Part shown: positions 24,946-34,194 of the stretch, piece by piece
Layout of the letters: the number at the start of each line of letters is the position of its first letter
How positions within the stretch are numbered: position 1 is the first letter of the stretch
DNA from: Peribacillus asahii
GTDB lineage: Bacteria; Bacillota; Bacilli; Bacillales; DSM-1321
Direction of reading: 5' to 3'
Length of the DNA stretch: 64,000 nucleotides
NCBI RefSeq assembly: GCF_004006295.1
Contig: NZ_CP026095.1
Location: 661,001 to 725,000, forward strand
Notes under the pieces: model-generated
What the model saw: only the letters and a program-made list of their open reading frames with translations
What the model was told of the DNA's origin: nothing
The model's database searches: none
Made by a program: the position numbers and the translations under genes

Positions 24946-25719
24946 TTGGACATTATTAATCAGATTTTAAGCACGTATGCTTTGTTTTTTGATTGGGGAA
25001 TGTGGGCAGATGTTTTAACTGATCCTGTTGCATGGGGATTAATTGGGACATTGATTATTATGGAAGGGTTACTTTCTGCTGATAATGCCCTTGTACTAGC
25101 GGTTATGGTCAAACATCTTCCTGAAAAACAAAGAAAAAAAGCATTGATGTATGGATTACTTGGTGCGTATGTCTTCAGATTCTTATTCATCGGTATCGGC
25201 GTATATCTTGTCAAGTTTTGGTTCATTAAAGTACTAGGTGCTGCATATTTAGGTTGGATTTGTTATAGTCACTTCCGCAAAAAAGGAAATGATGATGGAG
25301 AGGCAAAAGAGTTTAATAAAAATAGCTGGTTAGTTCGTACGTTCGGCGTATTTTGGGCGACAGTTATTATGGTGGAAATGATGGATATTGCTTTCTCAGC
25401 GGACTCCATTCTAGCTGCATTTGCTATTTCGGATCAAGTATGGGTTCTTCTTCTCGGTGGAATGATTGGTATTTTATTAATGCGTACAGTAGCTAGATTC
25501 TTCTTACTATTAATTGATAAAATTCCTGAGCTGGAGAACACGGCATTCATTTTGATTGGAATTATTGCTGCTAAAATGATGGCAAGCGTGTTTGGCTTCC
25601 ATTTGCCGCATGAAGTGTTTTTTGCCATTATTGTTCTAGCATTTGCTATTACGATTATCATTCATAAAAAAAATGCAGGAGTAATAAAAGAAGAAACGGC
25701 TGTTTCAAAAGAAGAATAA
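24946..25719 (+). CDS. yceF: TerC-family integral membrane protein (YceF-like)
   Basis: A 257-residue TerC protein with seven to nine membrane helices. The two family signatures with buried acidic residues are EGLLSADNALVLAVM (about 41-55) and MDIAFSADSILAAFAIS (about 145-161). TerC proteins are implicated in Mn2+ export and in metalation of exoenzymes, and partner TerD proteins at the membrane. The start is at TTG/ATG 24946 after GGAGG. The stop codon lies in a dispersed repeat (25715-25767), and a terminator at 25777-25812 ends the unit. Confidence 0.9.
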   Translation: MDIINQILSTYALFFDWGMWADVLTDPVAWGLIGTLIIMEGLLSADNALVLAVMVKHLPEKQRKKALMYGLLGAYVFRFLFIGIGVYLVKFWFIKVLGAAYLGWICYSHFRKKGNDDGEAKEFNKNSWLVRTFGVFWATVIMVEMMDIAFSADSILAAFAISDQVWVLLLGGMIGILLMRTVARFFLLLIDKIPELENTAFILIGIIAAKMMASVFGFHLPHEVFFAIIVLAFAITIIIHKKNAGVIKEETAVSKEE

Positions 25720-25767
25720 AGGAAAACTTCCATTAATGGGTAATTACTGCCTGTTAAGTATGGGATC
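25715..25767 (+). repeat. Dispersed repeat copy C (short form)
   Basis: AATAAAGG-AAAACTTCCATTAATGGG followed by TTACTGCCTGTTAAGTATGGGAT. It matches the two ends of the longer copy at 38697-38808 with the middle about 60 bases absent. The stop codon of yceF is the TAA inside its left end. Confidence 0.65.
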
Positions 25768-25776
25768 AATATTTCT

Positions 25777-25812
25777 AGATGGCTACTGTTTCAGCAGTAG
25801 CCATCCTTTTAT
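25777..25812 (+). terminator. Terminator between terC and the lyase gene
   Basis: GGATGGCTACTG-type stem: GATGGCTACTG pairs with CAGTAGCCATC, then CTTTTAT. It separates the TerD/TerC unit from the metabolite-synthesis unit; any read-through would couple them. Confidence 0.8.
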
Positions 25813-25835
25813 ATAGGAAGGAAGTAGATTTCGTT

Positions 25836-26966
25836 GTGAAACATTTTGAGGTTGAATCGGCCAAAAGAAAAATAGAAATCTTCTATAAAGAACCGGAGCC
25901 CTTTACTAAATATACAGAACGGGAAACGCTAGCCTATGCGCTAGGTGCTACTTTGTATATGCCAGCTCTTAGAGAGAGCATTGCAGATGAGCTAGTGACA
26001 AAGAAGTATAGAGAGCTTACTTCTGTCGTCATTGATTTAGAAGATGCTGTTGGTGATAGTCGACTAGAGGAAGCGGAGCAAATGCTTATTCAGCATATTT
26101 CAAGCATTAATCGAGCTGTAGAAGAACAAAAAGTATTAGTAGAAGAGTTGCCTCTTATTTTTATTCGAGTAAGAAGCCCGCAGCAAATGAACAGGGTTAC
26201 GCAACAATTAGGACGGCTTCAGCGTGTATTGACTGGATATGTATTTCCAAAGTTTTCGTATGAAGCAGGGAAAGACTATTTAGAGATTTTAAAGAATAAT
26301 AATTCAGAAGATATGGTTTTATATGGTATGCCAGTGTTAGAGACAGCAGACATTGTGTATAAAGAAACAAGAATCCCAACGCTAAACAAAATTAAAGAGC
26401 TATTAGAAGCTTATCAAGCTTATATATTAAATATTCGAATTGGAGCCACAGATTTTTGTGGATTATACGGTATTAGAAGAAAGGTAAATACAAGCATTTA
26501 TGATGTTCTAGTCATTCGCGATTGTTTAACAGATATTATGAATCTATTTAATCGAAATGGCAGTGGATTCATGCTTTCAGGCCCAGTGTGGGAGTTCTTT
26601 TCTAATAATCAAAGCAGTAATCCGTATCTAGATGGCTTAATGAATGAAGTGATGCTGGATCAATTAAATGGTTTTGTTGGTAAAACGGTCATTCATCCGA
26701 CACATATTAAGCCAGTTCATTCATTATATGTTGTTAGTCATGAGGATTATCTTGATGCAACCAGCATACTAGATTATAACGATGGTCAAGTAGGAGTCGT
26801 GAAAAGTGAGTACGCTAATAAAATGAATGAAATGAAACCGCACTTTTCTTGGGCGAAACGAATTTTGCTACAAGCAAAAGTATTTGGTGTATATAACAAA
26901 GGCCAAACGTTTACTTATTTAATGGCAGAAGAAAAACAATTTAATGAAGGAGCAAAGAAATGGTAG
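25836..26966 (+). CDS. CitE/HpcH-like C-C bond lyase of the Ter pathway
   Basis: A 376-residue TIM-barrel protein of the HpcH/HpaI-CitE group (the 'C-C_Bond_Lyase' family found with Ter genes). Visible elements: ALGATLYMPALRESIADEL (about 34-52), the metal-binding IDLEDAVGDSRLEEAE (about 70-85), and RIGATDFCGLYGIRRKVN (about 200-217). It should form or cleave a carbon-carbon bond in a small acidic metabolite, but the substrate is not known. The ATG at 25779 was rejected because it lies inside the terminator stem; GTG 25836 has GGAAGGAAG upstream. It overlaps the next gene by 7 bases. First gene of a five-gene unit. Confidence 0.82.
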   Translation: MKHFEVESAKRKIEIFYKEPEPFTKYTERETLAYALGATLYMPALRESIADELVTKKYRELTSVVIDLEDAVGDSRLEEAEQMLIQHISSINRAVEEQKVLVEELPLIFIRVRSPQQMNRVTQQLGRLQRVLTGYVFPKFSYEAGKDYLEILKNNNSEDMVLYGMPVLETADIVYKETRIPTLNKIKELLEAYQAYILNIRIGATDFCGLYGIRRKVNTSIYDVLVIRDCLTDIMNLFNRNGSGFMLSGPVWEFFSNNQSSNPYLDGLMNEVMLDQLNGFVGKTVIHPTHIKPVHSLYVVSHEDYLDATSILDYNDGQVGVVKSEYANKMNEMKPHFSWAKRILLQAKVFGVYNKGQTFTYLMAEEKQFNEGAKKW

Positions 26967-28339
26967 AAACGATCGCTTCTAAAGAAATATATCATATTAT
27001 GGATGGTTTAACGGTTGAAGTGAATGTGTTGCAAAATCCATATCAATTTGAATTATCTCAATTGTTTCAAATGGCAACGCGGATTAATAAACGGAGAAGC
27101 TTTCTATTTGTTAGCAAAGTATTAGGTAAACATTTAGCGGTGGATCCTAATATTCCATTAGTGGTAGGGAAGCTGCTTGCAATGCGCTATGTAGAACTTG
27201 TACAGGGAGTGAAGGATCCGCGTATGCAATCAGTTGTTCATGCTCTGCAGACCAAAAGCCGTCTTTCAGAAGTACTAGCAGATATTGAACGTCAGCCTAT
27301 TTTGTTAGATCAACCGCTTACTGTGATGGGATTTGCTGAAACTGCAACAGCTTTAGGTCATGCGGTATTTAGCGCATTTGGAGAACAGGCAAAGTATATT
27401 CATACGACAAGAGAACAGATCCAAGAATTAACGTCTGTTATTAATTTTGAGGAAGAACATTCACATGCAACGAGTCATAGAGTGTATGCCTCGGATTCCG
27501 CCTTTTTTGATGATGATAGTGAAGTCGTGCTCGTTGATGATGAAATTACGACAGGAAAAACAGCCATTAACATTATTCGAACAATGAAGGAGCAGTATCC
27601 TCAGAAAACACGATTTACTGTTGTGTCTATTTTAGATTGGAGATCACAGGAGCATCGAGAAAGATATGAGCAATTAGAAGAAGAGTTGAATATTACGATT
27701 CATACTGTGGCTTTATTAGATGGAATGATTACAGTCTCTGGAGAACCGGTTTTAAGTAAAGAGAATCAGTCCATTCATTCTTCATATCTTGAACCAACCA
27801 CTTCCTTCCTCTCTTCTGATAACGATGTAAAAACGAGTGAGATAAAAGGAATAACATCTATTTCCACTGATGGAACAGTTAATCGTTCCCCTTATTTATT
27901 GGCGACAGGAAGATTCGGATTGACGAGAACGGAGGAATCTCTCTATTCAAACGAGTTAAAAGCCGTTGCAGAATACGTGAAAAAACAGCGGAAAGGGAGC
28001 CGCACGTTAGTCATTGGCACGGGAGAATTTATGTATGTTCCTATGAAAATAGCTGCTCAGTTAGGGGAAGATGTATTTTTTCAATCTACAACCCGCAGTC
28101 CGATTTATCAGAGGGATATAGAATCATATACTATTCAACAGAAATTCACATTTGATAGTCCAGAAAATACAGGAACAACGAATTTTCTATACAATATTAA
28201 ACAAAATCAATATGATGAGCTCATCATTTTAGTCGAACGCATGCATTCCGAAGACGATATACGAAGCTTGGTAGAAGAGCTTAAACGAACGAATATTACT
28301 ACGATTACAGTGGTGATGATGACACACATCTGCTCGTAA
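26960..28339 (+). CDS. Phosphoribosyltransferase-TRSP protein of the Ter pathway
   Basis: A 459-residue two-domain protein. The N-terminal part (about 1-260) is an orotate-PRTase-like domain with the PRPP loop VVLVDDEITTGKTAIN (about 190-205). The C-terminal part is a TRSP domain, recognised by its namesake residues in FQSTTRSPIYQRD (about 373-385). In the published comparative analysis of Ter systems this protein is predicted to attach a ribose-phosphate in a nucleoside-like product. It starts inside the end of the lyase gene (ATGGTAG overlap), so translation is coupled. No signal or membrane segment; cytoplasmic. Confidence 0.85.
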   Translation: MVETIASKEIYHIMDGLTVEVNVLQNPYQFELSQLFQMATRINKRRSFLFVSKVLGKHLAVDPNIPLVVGKLLAMRYVELVQGVKDPRMQSVVHALQTKSRLSEVLADIERQPILLDQPLTVMGFAETATALGHAVFSAFGEQAKYIHTTREQIQELTSVINFEEEHSHATSHRVYASDSAFFDDDSEVVLVDDEITTGKTAINIIRTMKEQYPQKTRFTVVSILDWRSQEHRERYEQLEEELNITIHTVALLDGMITVSGEPVLSKENQSIHSSYLEPTTSFLSSDNDVKTSEIKGITSISTDGTVNRSPYLLATGRFGLTRTEESLYSNELKAVAEYVKKQRKGSRTLVIGTGEFMYVPMKIAAQLGEDVFFQSTTRSPIYQRDIESYTIQQKFTFDSPENTGTTNFLYNIKQNQYDELIILVERMHSEDDIRSLVEELKRTNITTITVVMMTHICS

Positions 28340-28359
28340 TTGCTTAAGGAGGGAAGCGA

Positions 28360-29469
28360 ATGGTACAAGCGGGAGCTCGACCGGATCGAATAGGGAGCTA
28401 TAGTGTAGACGATGTTGTTTTTTTATTGCGAGATATTAGTAAGTATCAGTTAGAGATAAAAACAGAAGAACGGGAGGCGCTTATTCAATCCGGCACCCAT
28501 TATTCTGAAATGCTGCCAATGGAGTACCAGCCGGATGAGCAGTATATTTCCTTATTCCATCGTACATTGAATCACTATTCGAAACGGATTGCGATAGCCA
28601 TTGGAGTTGTAGCGGAACAAATTAAAGAAAAACGTGGATTGAACAATCTAGTTTTAGTCAGTTTAGCACGAGCAGGGACACCTATTGGCGTATTAGTGAA
28701 ACGCTATTTCAAAGCTATCCATCAAGTAGAGATTCCTCATTACTCGATTTCGATTATTAGAGGGAGAGGGATTGATGAGACAGCGATTGATTATATATTT
28801 GCTCATCATGCAGCAGCTGATATTCAATTTATAGATGGCTGGACGGGAAAAGGGGCCATTACAAAAGAATTGAAGGGTGCATGTCAGAAGTATAATGCTG
28901 CACATTCGAACCAATTGAATGCTAGTCTTGCTGTGTTGGCTGATCCTGGGCATTGCGTCGATATATATGGAACAAGAGAGGACTTCTTAATCCCTTCGGC
29001 TTGTTTAAATTCTACTGTATCAGGACTTGTCAGCCGAACGGTATGGAATGAATCGTTTATGGAAAAAGGAGATTTTCATGGAGCGAAGTTTTATCAAGAA
29101 CTGAAAGATGTGGATGTGTCCAACTTATATGTAGATTGTATTGCTGCGGAATTTGCTCATGTAATAGAAGATATTCAACAAAGGTTAGTAGAATTAGCGA
29201 ATGAAGACCAAACACCATCTTGGAAAGGTGCTCAGTCTGTGGAACGTATTCAAGAAATATTCTCTATCAAGAATTCGAATTTCGTAAAGCCGGGGGTAGG
29301 AGAAACGACAAGGGTGCTGCTTCGGAGAGTGCCTTGGAAAATTCTTATCAACCCTTATTATTCGAATGATTTAACGCATATTTTATTGTTAGCCAAAGAT
29401 AAAAATGTTCAAGTAGAAGAATTTGCAGACATGTCATATTCTTGCTGTGGCATTATTAAAGAATTATAA
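28360..29469 (+). CDS. StiP / PELOTA-domain protein of the Ter pathway
   Basis: A 369-residue protein combining the StiP N-terminal domain (formerly called a PRTase-like or cysteine-protease-like domain; about 10-255) with a C-terminal PELOTA-type RNA-binding domain (about 290-369). Visible: RPDRIGSYSVDDVVFLLRD opening, VSLARAGTPIGVLVKRY, HYSISIIRGRGIDETA, FIDGWTGKGAITKEL, and the tail YSCCGIIKEL. The LARAGTPIG and DGWTGKGA segments look like a PRPP-loop-like fold; a conserved Cys lies in DPGHCVDIYG. Together with the PRTase it should build or modify the nucleoside-like metabolite. GGAGGG precedes the ATG. Confidence 0.82.
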   Translation: MVQAGARPDRIGSYSVDDVVFLLRDISKYQLEIKTEEREALIQSGTHYSEMLPMEYQPDEQYISLFHRTLNHYSKRIAIAIGVVAEQIKEKRGLNNLVLVSLARAGTPIGVLVKRYFKAIHQVEIPHYSISIIRGRGIDETAIDYIFAHHAAADIQFIDGWTGKGAITKELKGACQKYNAAHSNQLNASLAVLADPGHCVDIYGTREDFLIPSACLNSTVSGLVSRTVWNESFMEKGDFHGAKFYQELKDVDVSNLYVDCIAAEFAHVIEDIQQRLVELANEDQTPSWKGAQSVERIQEIFSIKNSNFVKPGVGETTRVLLRRVPWKILINPYYSNDLTHILLLAKDKNVQVEEFADMSYSCCGIIKEL

Positions 29470-29480
29470 GGAGATATCGG

Positions 29481-30293
29481 ATGATACTATTTACTTCTGA
29501 TTTAGATCGAACGTTAATCTATTCTGAAAGAATGATGACTGAGTATCCTATAGAAAGCGAAACGGCTTGTGTAGAAATGATGGATGAGCGTTCTATTACT
29601 TTTATGTCTTATCAATCTATTAAACTATTGAACACATTTCATGAGAATCATTTGTTTGTTCCGGTTACAACAAGAGCCTTGCATCTGTATAAAAGAATTC
29701 ATCTTTTTCAGAACGACATTAAGCCCCCATTTGCAGTAACAAGTAATGGTGGTACAATCCTTATAGACGGAGTCGTTGATCAAGATTGGCATCAAGAGCT
29801 CCATGCAAGAATTGTGAGGACTTCTTTGCCAAAGGAAGATATGCTGCAAGCCTTTGCTGCCATTAGGCATGAATCATGGGTGCTGCGAGAGTCGTATGTC
29901 GACGACCTTTTCTATGTATTTCAGATTGTTAAAGAAGCAGTTCCGTACGATGAGCTAGCGGCTTTTGAAGTAGAATTACAGAAGATAGGCTGGAGAACAT
30001 TTTTACATGGAAGAAAGTTATACATCCTTCCTCAACAAGTAGATAAGGCCTTTGCTGTTCAAAGAGTAAAAGAGTATATCGATGATTATGATGTACATGT
30101 TGCGGCAGGCGACTCTTTCATGGATTATTTGATGATGAAAGAAGCCGATATTGGCTATAGTCCGTTACATGGAGAAATATTTGAGACGATGCCCAACGCT
30201 CCGAAGGTAATGTGGTTAAACGGACGAGGGGTGGCTTTTACCGAGGAGCTGCTTATGAAGCTTCTGGAGAGTAAGACAACATTAATTAGGTGA
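29481..30293 (+). CDS. HAD-superfamily phosphatase of the Ter pathway
   Basis: A 270-residue HAD hydrolase of the Cof/sucrose-phosphatase-like group. Motif I is FTSDLDRTLIYS (nucleophile Asp7 and Asp9), motif II VTSNGGTIL (about 87-95), motif III Lys near DKAFAVQRVKEY, motif IV AGDSFMDYLMMKEAD (about 209-223). It probably removes a phosphate from the product made by the preceding PRTase/StiP proteins. AAGGAGAT lies before the ATG; 11 bases separate it from the StiP stop. Confidence 0.83.
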   Translation: MILFTSDLDRTLIYSERMMTEYPIESETACVEMMDERSITFMSYQSIKLLNTFHENHLFVPVTTRALHLYKRIHLFQNDIKPPFAVTSNGGTILIDGVVDQDWHQELHARIVRTSLPKEDMLQAFAAIRHESWVLRESYVDDLFYVFQIVKEAVPYDELAAFEVELQKIGWRTFLHGRKLYILPQQVDKAFAVQRVKEYIDDYDVHVAAGDSFMDYLMMKEADIGYSPLHGEIFETMPNAPKVMWLNGRGVAFTEELLMKLLESKTTLIR

Positions 30294-30299
30294 TAACAG

Positions 30300-30524
30300 A
30301 TGGGAAAAATTAGTTTAGCAAAACCCGATTTAGATAAGCTGCCGATTATGGGCTCAGCGGATGCCTGTAAATTATGGGGAATAGATAGCTCCACGTTAAG
30401 AAAAAGGATAGATCAATTTCCTAAAGGGACCATTAAGAAAATGGGAAGAGATTGGATTGTGACGAAAGATGGTATGGCGTATGTATTTGGTACGTTAGAA
30501 GAAAGAAAATTAAAGAGAGAATAG
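30300..30524 (+). CDS. Small helix-turn-helix protein ending the Ter unit
   Basis: 74 residues with an HTH/MerR-like fold: MGSADACKLWGIDSSTLRKR (about 17-36) followed by a wing-like VTKDGMAYVFG. It starts six bases after the HAD gene and is the last gene before the terminator at 30571. It could be a local regulator of the operon or a DNA-binding adaptor; a palindrome at 22888-22903 would be one site to test. No partner domain present. Confidence 0.7.
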   Translation: MGKISLAKPDLDKLPIMGSADACKLWGIDSSTLRKRIDQFPKGTIKKMGRDWIVTKDGMAYVFGTLEERKLKRE

Positions 30525-30570
30525 TAAAGCATTTAGACTTATATGGATAGTAAATATTTATAGAAAAGTA

Positions 30571-30610
30571 GGTGACTCAAGAGAGAATGGGAGTCACCAC
30601 TTCTTTTTTG
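30571..30610 (+). terminator. Terminator of the Ter metabolite unit
   Basis: GGTGACTC / GAGTCACC stem with a 12-base loop, then ACTTCTTTTTT. Confidence 0.8.
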
Positions 30611-30635
30611 CAGGATCTATGTTTAATAATCATGT

Positions 30636-30690
30636 AGATAAAGTGAAACTTCCATCAGTGGGGGGCTTACTGCCCGTTAAGTGCGGGGTA
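30636..30690 (+). repeat. Dispersed repeat copy A (short form)
   Basis: AGATAAAGTGAAACTTCCAT then CAGTGGGGGG, directly joined to CTTACTGCCCGTTAAGTGCGGGG. Near-identical to both ends of copy B (38697-38808, opposite orientation). Confidence 0.75.
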
Positions 30691-30774
30691 AAAAGCGATA
30701 GCGTCTTAATAACAAGCTTGTTGTATGAAAGAAGTTTATTGTCGCTGTAGTATTTATAATGGAAGTGAAAACAG

Positions 30775-31476
30775 ATGAGAATCAATAAGTATATTAGCGA
30801 GACAGGCTACTGTTCAAGGCGGGAAACAGATCGTTTGATTGAAGCGAAGAGAATTACGATTAATGGTGTGATTTGTGAACCCGGAGTGACGGTTAGTCCT
30901 GGTGATGTTGTTTTTATTGATGGAAAAAGTATCCCTAAGAAAGCCGAACCAGTCTATATTGCTCTAAATAAACCGGTTGGAATTACATGTACGGCAGCCA
31001 AACATGTAGAAGGCAACATCATGGATTTTGTAAATTATCCTTCGCGTATCTTTCCGATTGGCAGATTAGATAAAGTATCTGAAGGGTTGATTTTATTAAC
31101 CAATGATGGGGACATCGTTAATAGGATAATGCGTTCAGAGAATGGGCATGAGAAGGAATATGTAGTAACAGTAGATAAGCCGGTTACGGAAGAGTTTATT
31201 CAAGATATGTCTAATGGAGTAGAGATTCTTAGAACAAAGACAAAGCCATGTCAGGTTTTTCGGATAAATGATTATCAATTTCGGATTATTTTAACACAAG
31301 GATTAAATCGACAAATTAGACGAATGAGTAAAGCACTTGGTTATAAAGTGGTTCGTCTTGAGCGGATTAGAATTATGAACATTCATATAGAAGGCATAGA
31401 AGAAGGGGAATGGCGAGATCTAACGGATGAAGAATTATATACGCTTCTATCGCAGTTAAAGGAAAGTGCTACTTAA
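30775..31476 (+). CDS. 23S rRNA pseudouridine synthase, RluF/RluB-like
   Basis: A 233-residue RsuA-family pseudouridine synthase. S4 RNA-binding domain (about 1-50: MRINKYISETGYCSRRETDRLI, INGVICEPG). Catalytic domain with the nucleophilic Asp in IGRLDKVSEGLILLTNDG (about 98-115) and the C-terminal NRQIRRMSKALGYKVVRLERI. It isomerises a uridine in rRNA; closest in look to E. coli RluF (U2604) by motif, so the exact site is uncertain. Single-gene unit between the Ter block and the minus-strand coiled-coil gene. Confidence 0.88.
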   Translation: MRINKYISETGYCSRRETDRLIEAKRITINGVICEPGVTVSPGDVVFIDGKSIPKKAEPVYIALNKPVGITCTAAKHVEGNIMDFVNYPSRIFPIGRLDKVSEGLILLTNDGDIVNRIMRSENGHEKEYVVTVDKPVTEEFIQDMSNGVEILRTKTKPCQVFRINDYQFRIILTQGLNRQIRRMSKALGYKVVRLERIRIMNIHIEGIEEGEWRDLTDEELYTLLSQLKESAT

Positions 31477-31528
31477 CTATGGAATAAAACAGCAGCAAAA
31501 GCGATTAAACTTTTGCTGCTAATTAGTA

Positions 31529-32074
31529 TTAGAATCCATCTTGTGCACTAAATGGAATGTTCAAGCGGTTTTCAACGGCACGTAGACGTTGATTTAATCG
31601 GTTTAATCGGCGATTTTGACGCTCATCACTCTGGCTAAGACGAGTAACTTCACGATTAATACGTGTAATTTCTCGGTTCAAGCGATTGATTTCTCGTGAT
31701 TGCTGTTCATCTCTTCTTTCTAATTCCCGTAATCTTCTTTCGATACCTTGAGCTTGGGGTGGTTGACGATCTATTTCATATTCATATATATCCGATTCAA
31801 CTTGATCTAGTTCATACATCGTTGATTCCATGCGTTCTGTTTCATAAAGGTCTGGTTCTGGAATATTGGGTTGCGAGGCATATGGATAATTTGGATAAGA
31901 CATATCCGGTTCAACTTGATCTAGTTCATACATCGTTGATTCCATGCGTTCTGCTTCATAAGGATTTGGTTGTGGGATATTGGGTTGCGAGGCGTATGGA
32001 TAATTTGGATAAGACGTATGCGTTGTAGGTTGATAAGGCGTATAATACTCAGGATAATAACTATATGGGTTCAT
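31529..32074 (-). CDS. Tyr/Pro-rich repeat protein with coiled coil (possible spore-surface protein)
   Basis: 181 residues. The N-terminal half is rich in Tyr, Pro and Ser and contains a tandem duplication of 38 residues ([14 protein letters not shown] ... YELDQVE), matched by a 114-bp DNA repeat at 31790-32017. The C-terminal third is a basic/acidic coiled coil ([20 protein letters not shown] and similar). This composition resembles Bacillus spore-coat or spore-surface proteins, but no named family is recognised. The start at 32074 follows AGGAG; the longer frame to 32134 has no binding site. Single gene. Confidence 0.65.
   Translation of the reverse strand: MNPYSYYPEYYTPYQPTTHTSYPNYPYASQPNIPQPNPYEAERMESTMYELDQVEPDMSYPNYPYASQPNIPEPDLYETERMESTMYELDQVESDIYEYEIDRQPPQAQGIERRLRELERRDEQQSREINRLNREITRINREVTRLSQSDERQNRRLNRLNQRLRAVENRLNIPFSAQDGF
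31790..32017. repeat. Tandem 114-bp duplication inside the Tyr/Pro-rich gene
   Basis: Two in-frame units of 114 bp (for example CTTGATCTAGTTCATAC recurs at 31801 and 31915) differ at only a few positions. Recent duplication, likely variable between strains. Confidence 0.8.
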
Positions 32075-32239
32075 CTTGCAGCTCTCCTTTTGATATCTAG
32101 GTAAATTCCTTATACAGTATGCAGAGATGGGCATAGTGATTGGGTAAACGTCTAAATGAGGAGGAAAAGCGAGAGAAAGAGCGTATTTAATTAAAATTTG
32201 CAGAAATGTAAAGAATCGTATATCGTTAAAATTGTAGAA

Positions 32240-32317
32240 AGAAATGAAACTTCATATTGTTACATCCGTATAATGAAGTAAGTATATATTTCGGTGATGG
32301 AAGTTTCACTTTATATG
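32240..32317 (+). repeat. Inverted-repeat element related to the dispersed repeat (copy E)
   Basis: AATGAAACTTCAT near 32242 and GATGGAAGTTTCACTTTA (32297-32314) face each other across about 50 bases. The right arm is nearly identical to the outer end of copies A and B. The element covers the probable promoter region of xpaC (TATAAT near 32270). Confidence 0.5.
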
Positions 32318-32334
32318 TCAGGAGTGTCCTTATA

Positions 32335-32991
32335 ATGAACAGATTTTTAGCTGTTTTCATTCAATTATTGATCGCACTGCCGGGCGCGTTTCTTGTGTGG
32401 CTTGCGAGTTTCTTTGCTTTTGATTTAACTTCTATGTTATCGACAGTCGCTGCAATGGCTGGAGGAGCTATTTTGTATGGAGCTACGTCTTTCTTTTTAC
32501 AACAGCGTTTTGTAAGAAAGCACGGTTTAACACGCAAAGAATATCAATATATAAGAAGAAATTTAACTGAGGCAAAAGAAAAAATATCTCGTATTAATAA
32601 AACGCTTTTAACCATTCGCCATATTTCTTCCTTGAAACAAAGAATTGAGCTCATGCGTTTACTAAAAAGAATATATAGCTTAACAAAACATGAACCGAAG
32701 CGATTTTATAAGGGGGAGCCGTTTTATTTTTCACATCTAGACTCGATCGTTGAGTTATCTGAGAAATATGCGTTTTTATCACGGCAGCTTAGTAAAAGTA
32801 AAGAATTAAATCAATCTTTAGTCGAAACACGTCAGACGCTTGATGAGCTGACAAACACGGTGGAGAAAGATTTATATCATATGCTTGCTGAAGATATTGA
32901 GGATTTGCATTTTGAATTAGACGTGGCCAAGCAATCGATTAATAGGAAGAAGGAATTAGAATTACCTGATGAAAGTAGGAGATCTAAATGA
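32335..32991 (+). CDS. xpaC: XpaC-like membrane protein
   Basis: 218 residues: two N-terminal membrane helices (about 5-25 and 30-50), then a long helical cytoplasmic tail with coiled-coil character ([22 protein letters not shown]). This matches XpaC ('5-bromo-4-chloroindolyl phosphate hydrolysis' protein), which in Bacillus always pairs with the TelA-type gene and is thought to assist envelope-stress resistance rather than to be an enzyme. The start at 32335 was chosen because AGGAG precedes it and it begins the first helix; the 32257 start lies in the repeat. It overlaps telA by four bases (ATGA). Confidence 0.83.
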   Translation: MNRFLAVFIQLLIALPGAFLVWLASFFAFDLTSMLSTVAAMAGGAILYGATSFFLQQRFVRKHGLTRKEYQYIRRNLTEAKEKISRINKTLLTIRHISSLKQRIELMRLLKRIYSLTKHEPKRFYKGEPFYFSHLDSIVELSEKYAFLSRQLSKSKELNQSLVETRQTLDELTNTVEKDLYHMLAEDIEDLHFELDVAKQSINRKKELELPDESRRSK

Positions 32992-34148
32992 GTGAAAGTA
33001 ATCTTTCTAAAAAGGACAATTTACTAGATGACTTATTGGCGGATCCATTTGGAGAGCAGAAGGTCATTATGGAAAGTCCGGCAGCAGAGTCCAAACCTGT
33101 TAAACTGATTGATGTAATTCCAGAAGAGAATCGGGCAAAAGCTTATCAGTTAGCTGAACAAATTAATCCAAAAGACCATCAGGCGATGATTTCATATGGA
33201 ACACCCGCTCAAGCGAAACTGTTAACCTTTTCACATTCCATGCTGGATCATGTTCAAAAGAAAGATATTGGCGAGGTTGGCGAAATTATCAGTGATTTAA
33301 TGAAGAAACTCAATGAAGTGAGCCCTGATGAATTAAAGCCAGAGAAGCAATCGTTTTTCGGGAAATTATTTGGCAAGGTTTCAGGTTCCGTTCAAGAAAT
33401 GCTGTCTAAGTATCAAAAGACCGGTGCACAAATTGATCGAATTAGCGTTAAGCTTGATCGAAGTAAAAATGTCTTATTATCGGATATTGCTATTTTAGAA
33501 AAATTATATGAAGCGAATAAAGATTATTTTCATGCATTGAATGTATATATTGCTGCAGGTGAAATTAAGCTTGAAGAATTGCACAATAAGACAATTCCGG
33601 AGCTGAAACAATCGGCACAAATATCTAATGATCAAATGAAGTTTCAAGAAGTCAATGATATGATTCAATTTGCAGATCGCCTTGATAAACGTTTGCATGA
33701 TTTAAAATTAAGTCGAGAAATTACGATTCAAAGTGCGCCTCAAATTCGCTTAATTCAGAATACTAATCAGGCATTAGTAGAGAAAATTCAATCGTCTATT
33801 ATGACCGCTATTCCGTTGTGGAAAAATCAAGTAGCTATTGCGCTTACTCTTGTTAGGCAGCGCCATGCACTTGAAGCTCAGAAGCAAGTTTCCAAAACAA
33901 CGAATGACTTGCTTTTGAAAAATGCAGAACTATTAAAAACAAATACGATTGAAACGGCAAGAGAAAATGAAAGAGGTCTTGTCGATATTGAAACGTTAAA
34001 GAAAACGCAGGCAAGTTTAATTTCTACGTTGGAAGAAACACTGAAGATTCAAGAGGAAGGCCGTATGAAGCGTCGTCAAGCAGAGCACGAACTAGCTTCT
34101 ATGGAAACAGAGTTAAAGCAAAAGCTGTTAGAGATTAGAGGCGAATAG
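32988..34148 (+). CDS. yaaN: Toxic-anion resistance protein, TelA family
   Basis: A 386-residue TelA/YaaN protein, cytoplasmic and almost wholly helical. Typical segments: [20 protein letters not shown] (about 66-85), [27 protein letters not shown], and the conserved C-terminal [37 protein letters not shown]. Linked to tellurite, nisin and cell-envelope drug tolerance; the mechanism is unknown, probably as part of a Ter-type assembly. Coupled to xpaC by ATGA overlap. It lies 3.6 kb from the Ter metabolite unit, in the same direction. Confidence 0.9.
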   Translation: MSESNLSKKDNLLDDLLADPFGEQKVIMESPAAESKPVKLIDVIPEENRAKAYQLAEQINPKDHQAMISYGTPAQAKLLTFSHSMLDHVQKKDIGEVGEIISDLMKKLNEVSPDELKPEKQSFFGKLFGKVSGSVQEMLSKYQKTGAQIDRISVKLDRSKNVLLSDIAILEKLYEANKDYFHALNVYIAAGEIKLEELHNKTIPELKQSAQISNDQMKFQEVNDMIQFADRLDKRLHDLKLSREITIQSAPQIRLIQNTNQALVEKIQSSIMTAIPLWKNQVAIALTLVRQRHALEAQKQVSKTTNDLLLKNAELLKTNTIETARENERGLVDIETLKKTQASLISTLEETLKIQEEGRMKRRQAEHELASMETELKQKLLEIRGE

Positions 34149-34163
34149 ATTGTTTATATGGTG

Positions 34164-34194
34164 AAAGCTTAGTCACGACTAGGCTTTTTTTGTG
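34164..34194 (+). terminator. Terminator of xpaC-telA
   Basis: AAAGCTTAG / CTAGGCTTT stem followed by T-run. Confidence 0.75.

Noticed and set aside
25779..25835. ATG at 25779 as start of the lyase gene
   Set aside because: It lies in the stem of a strong terminator; GTG 25836 has a binding site and keeps the conserved domain whole.
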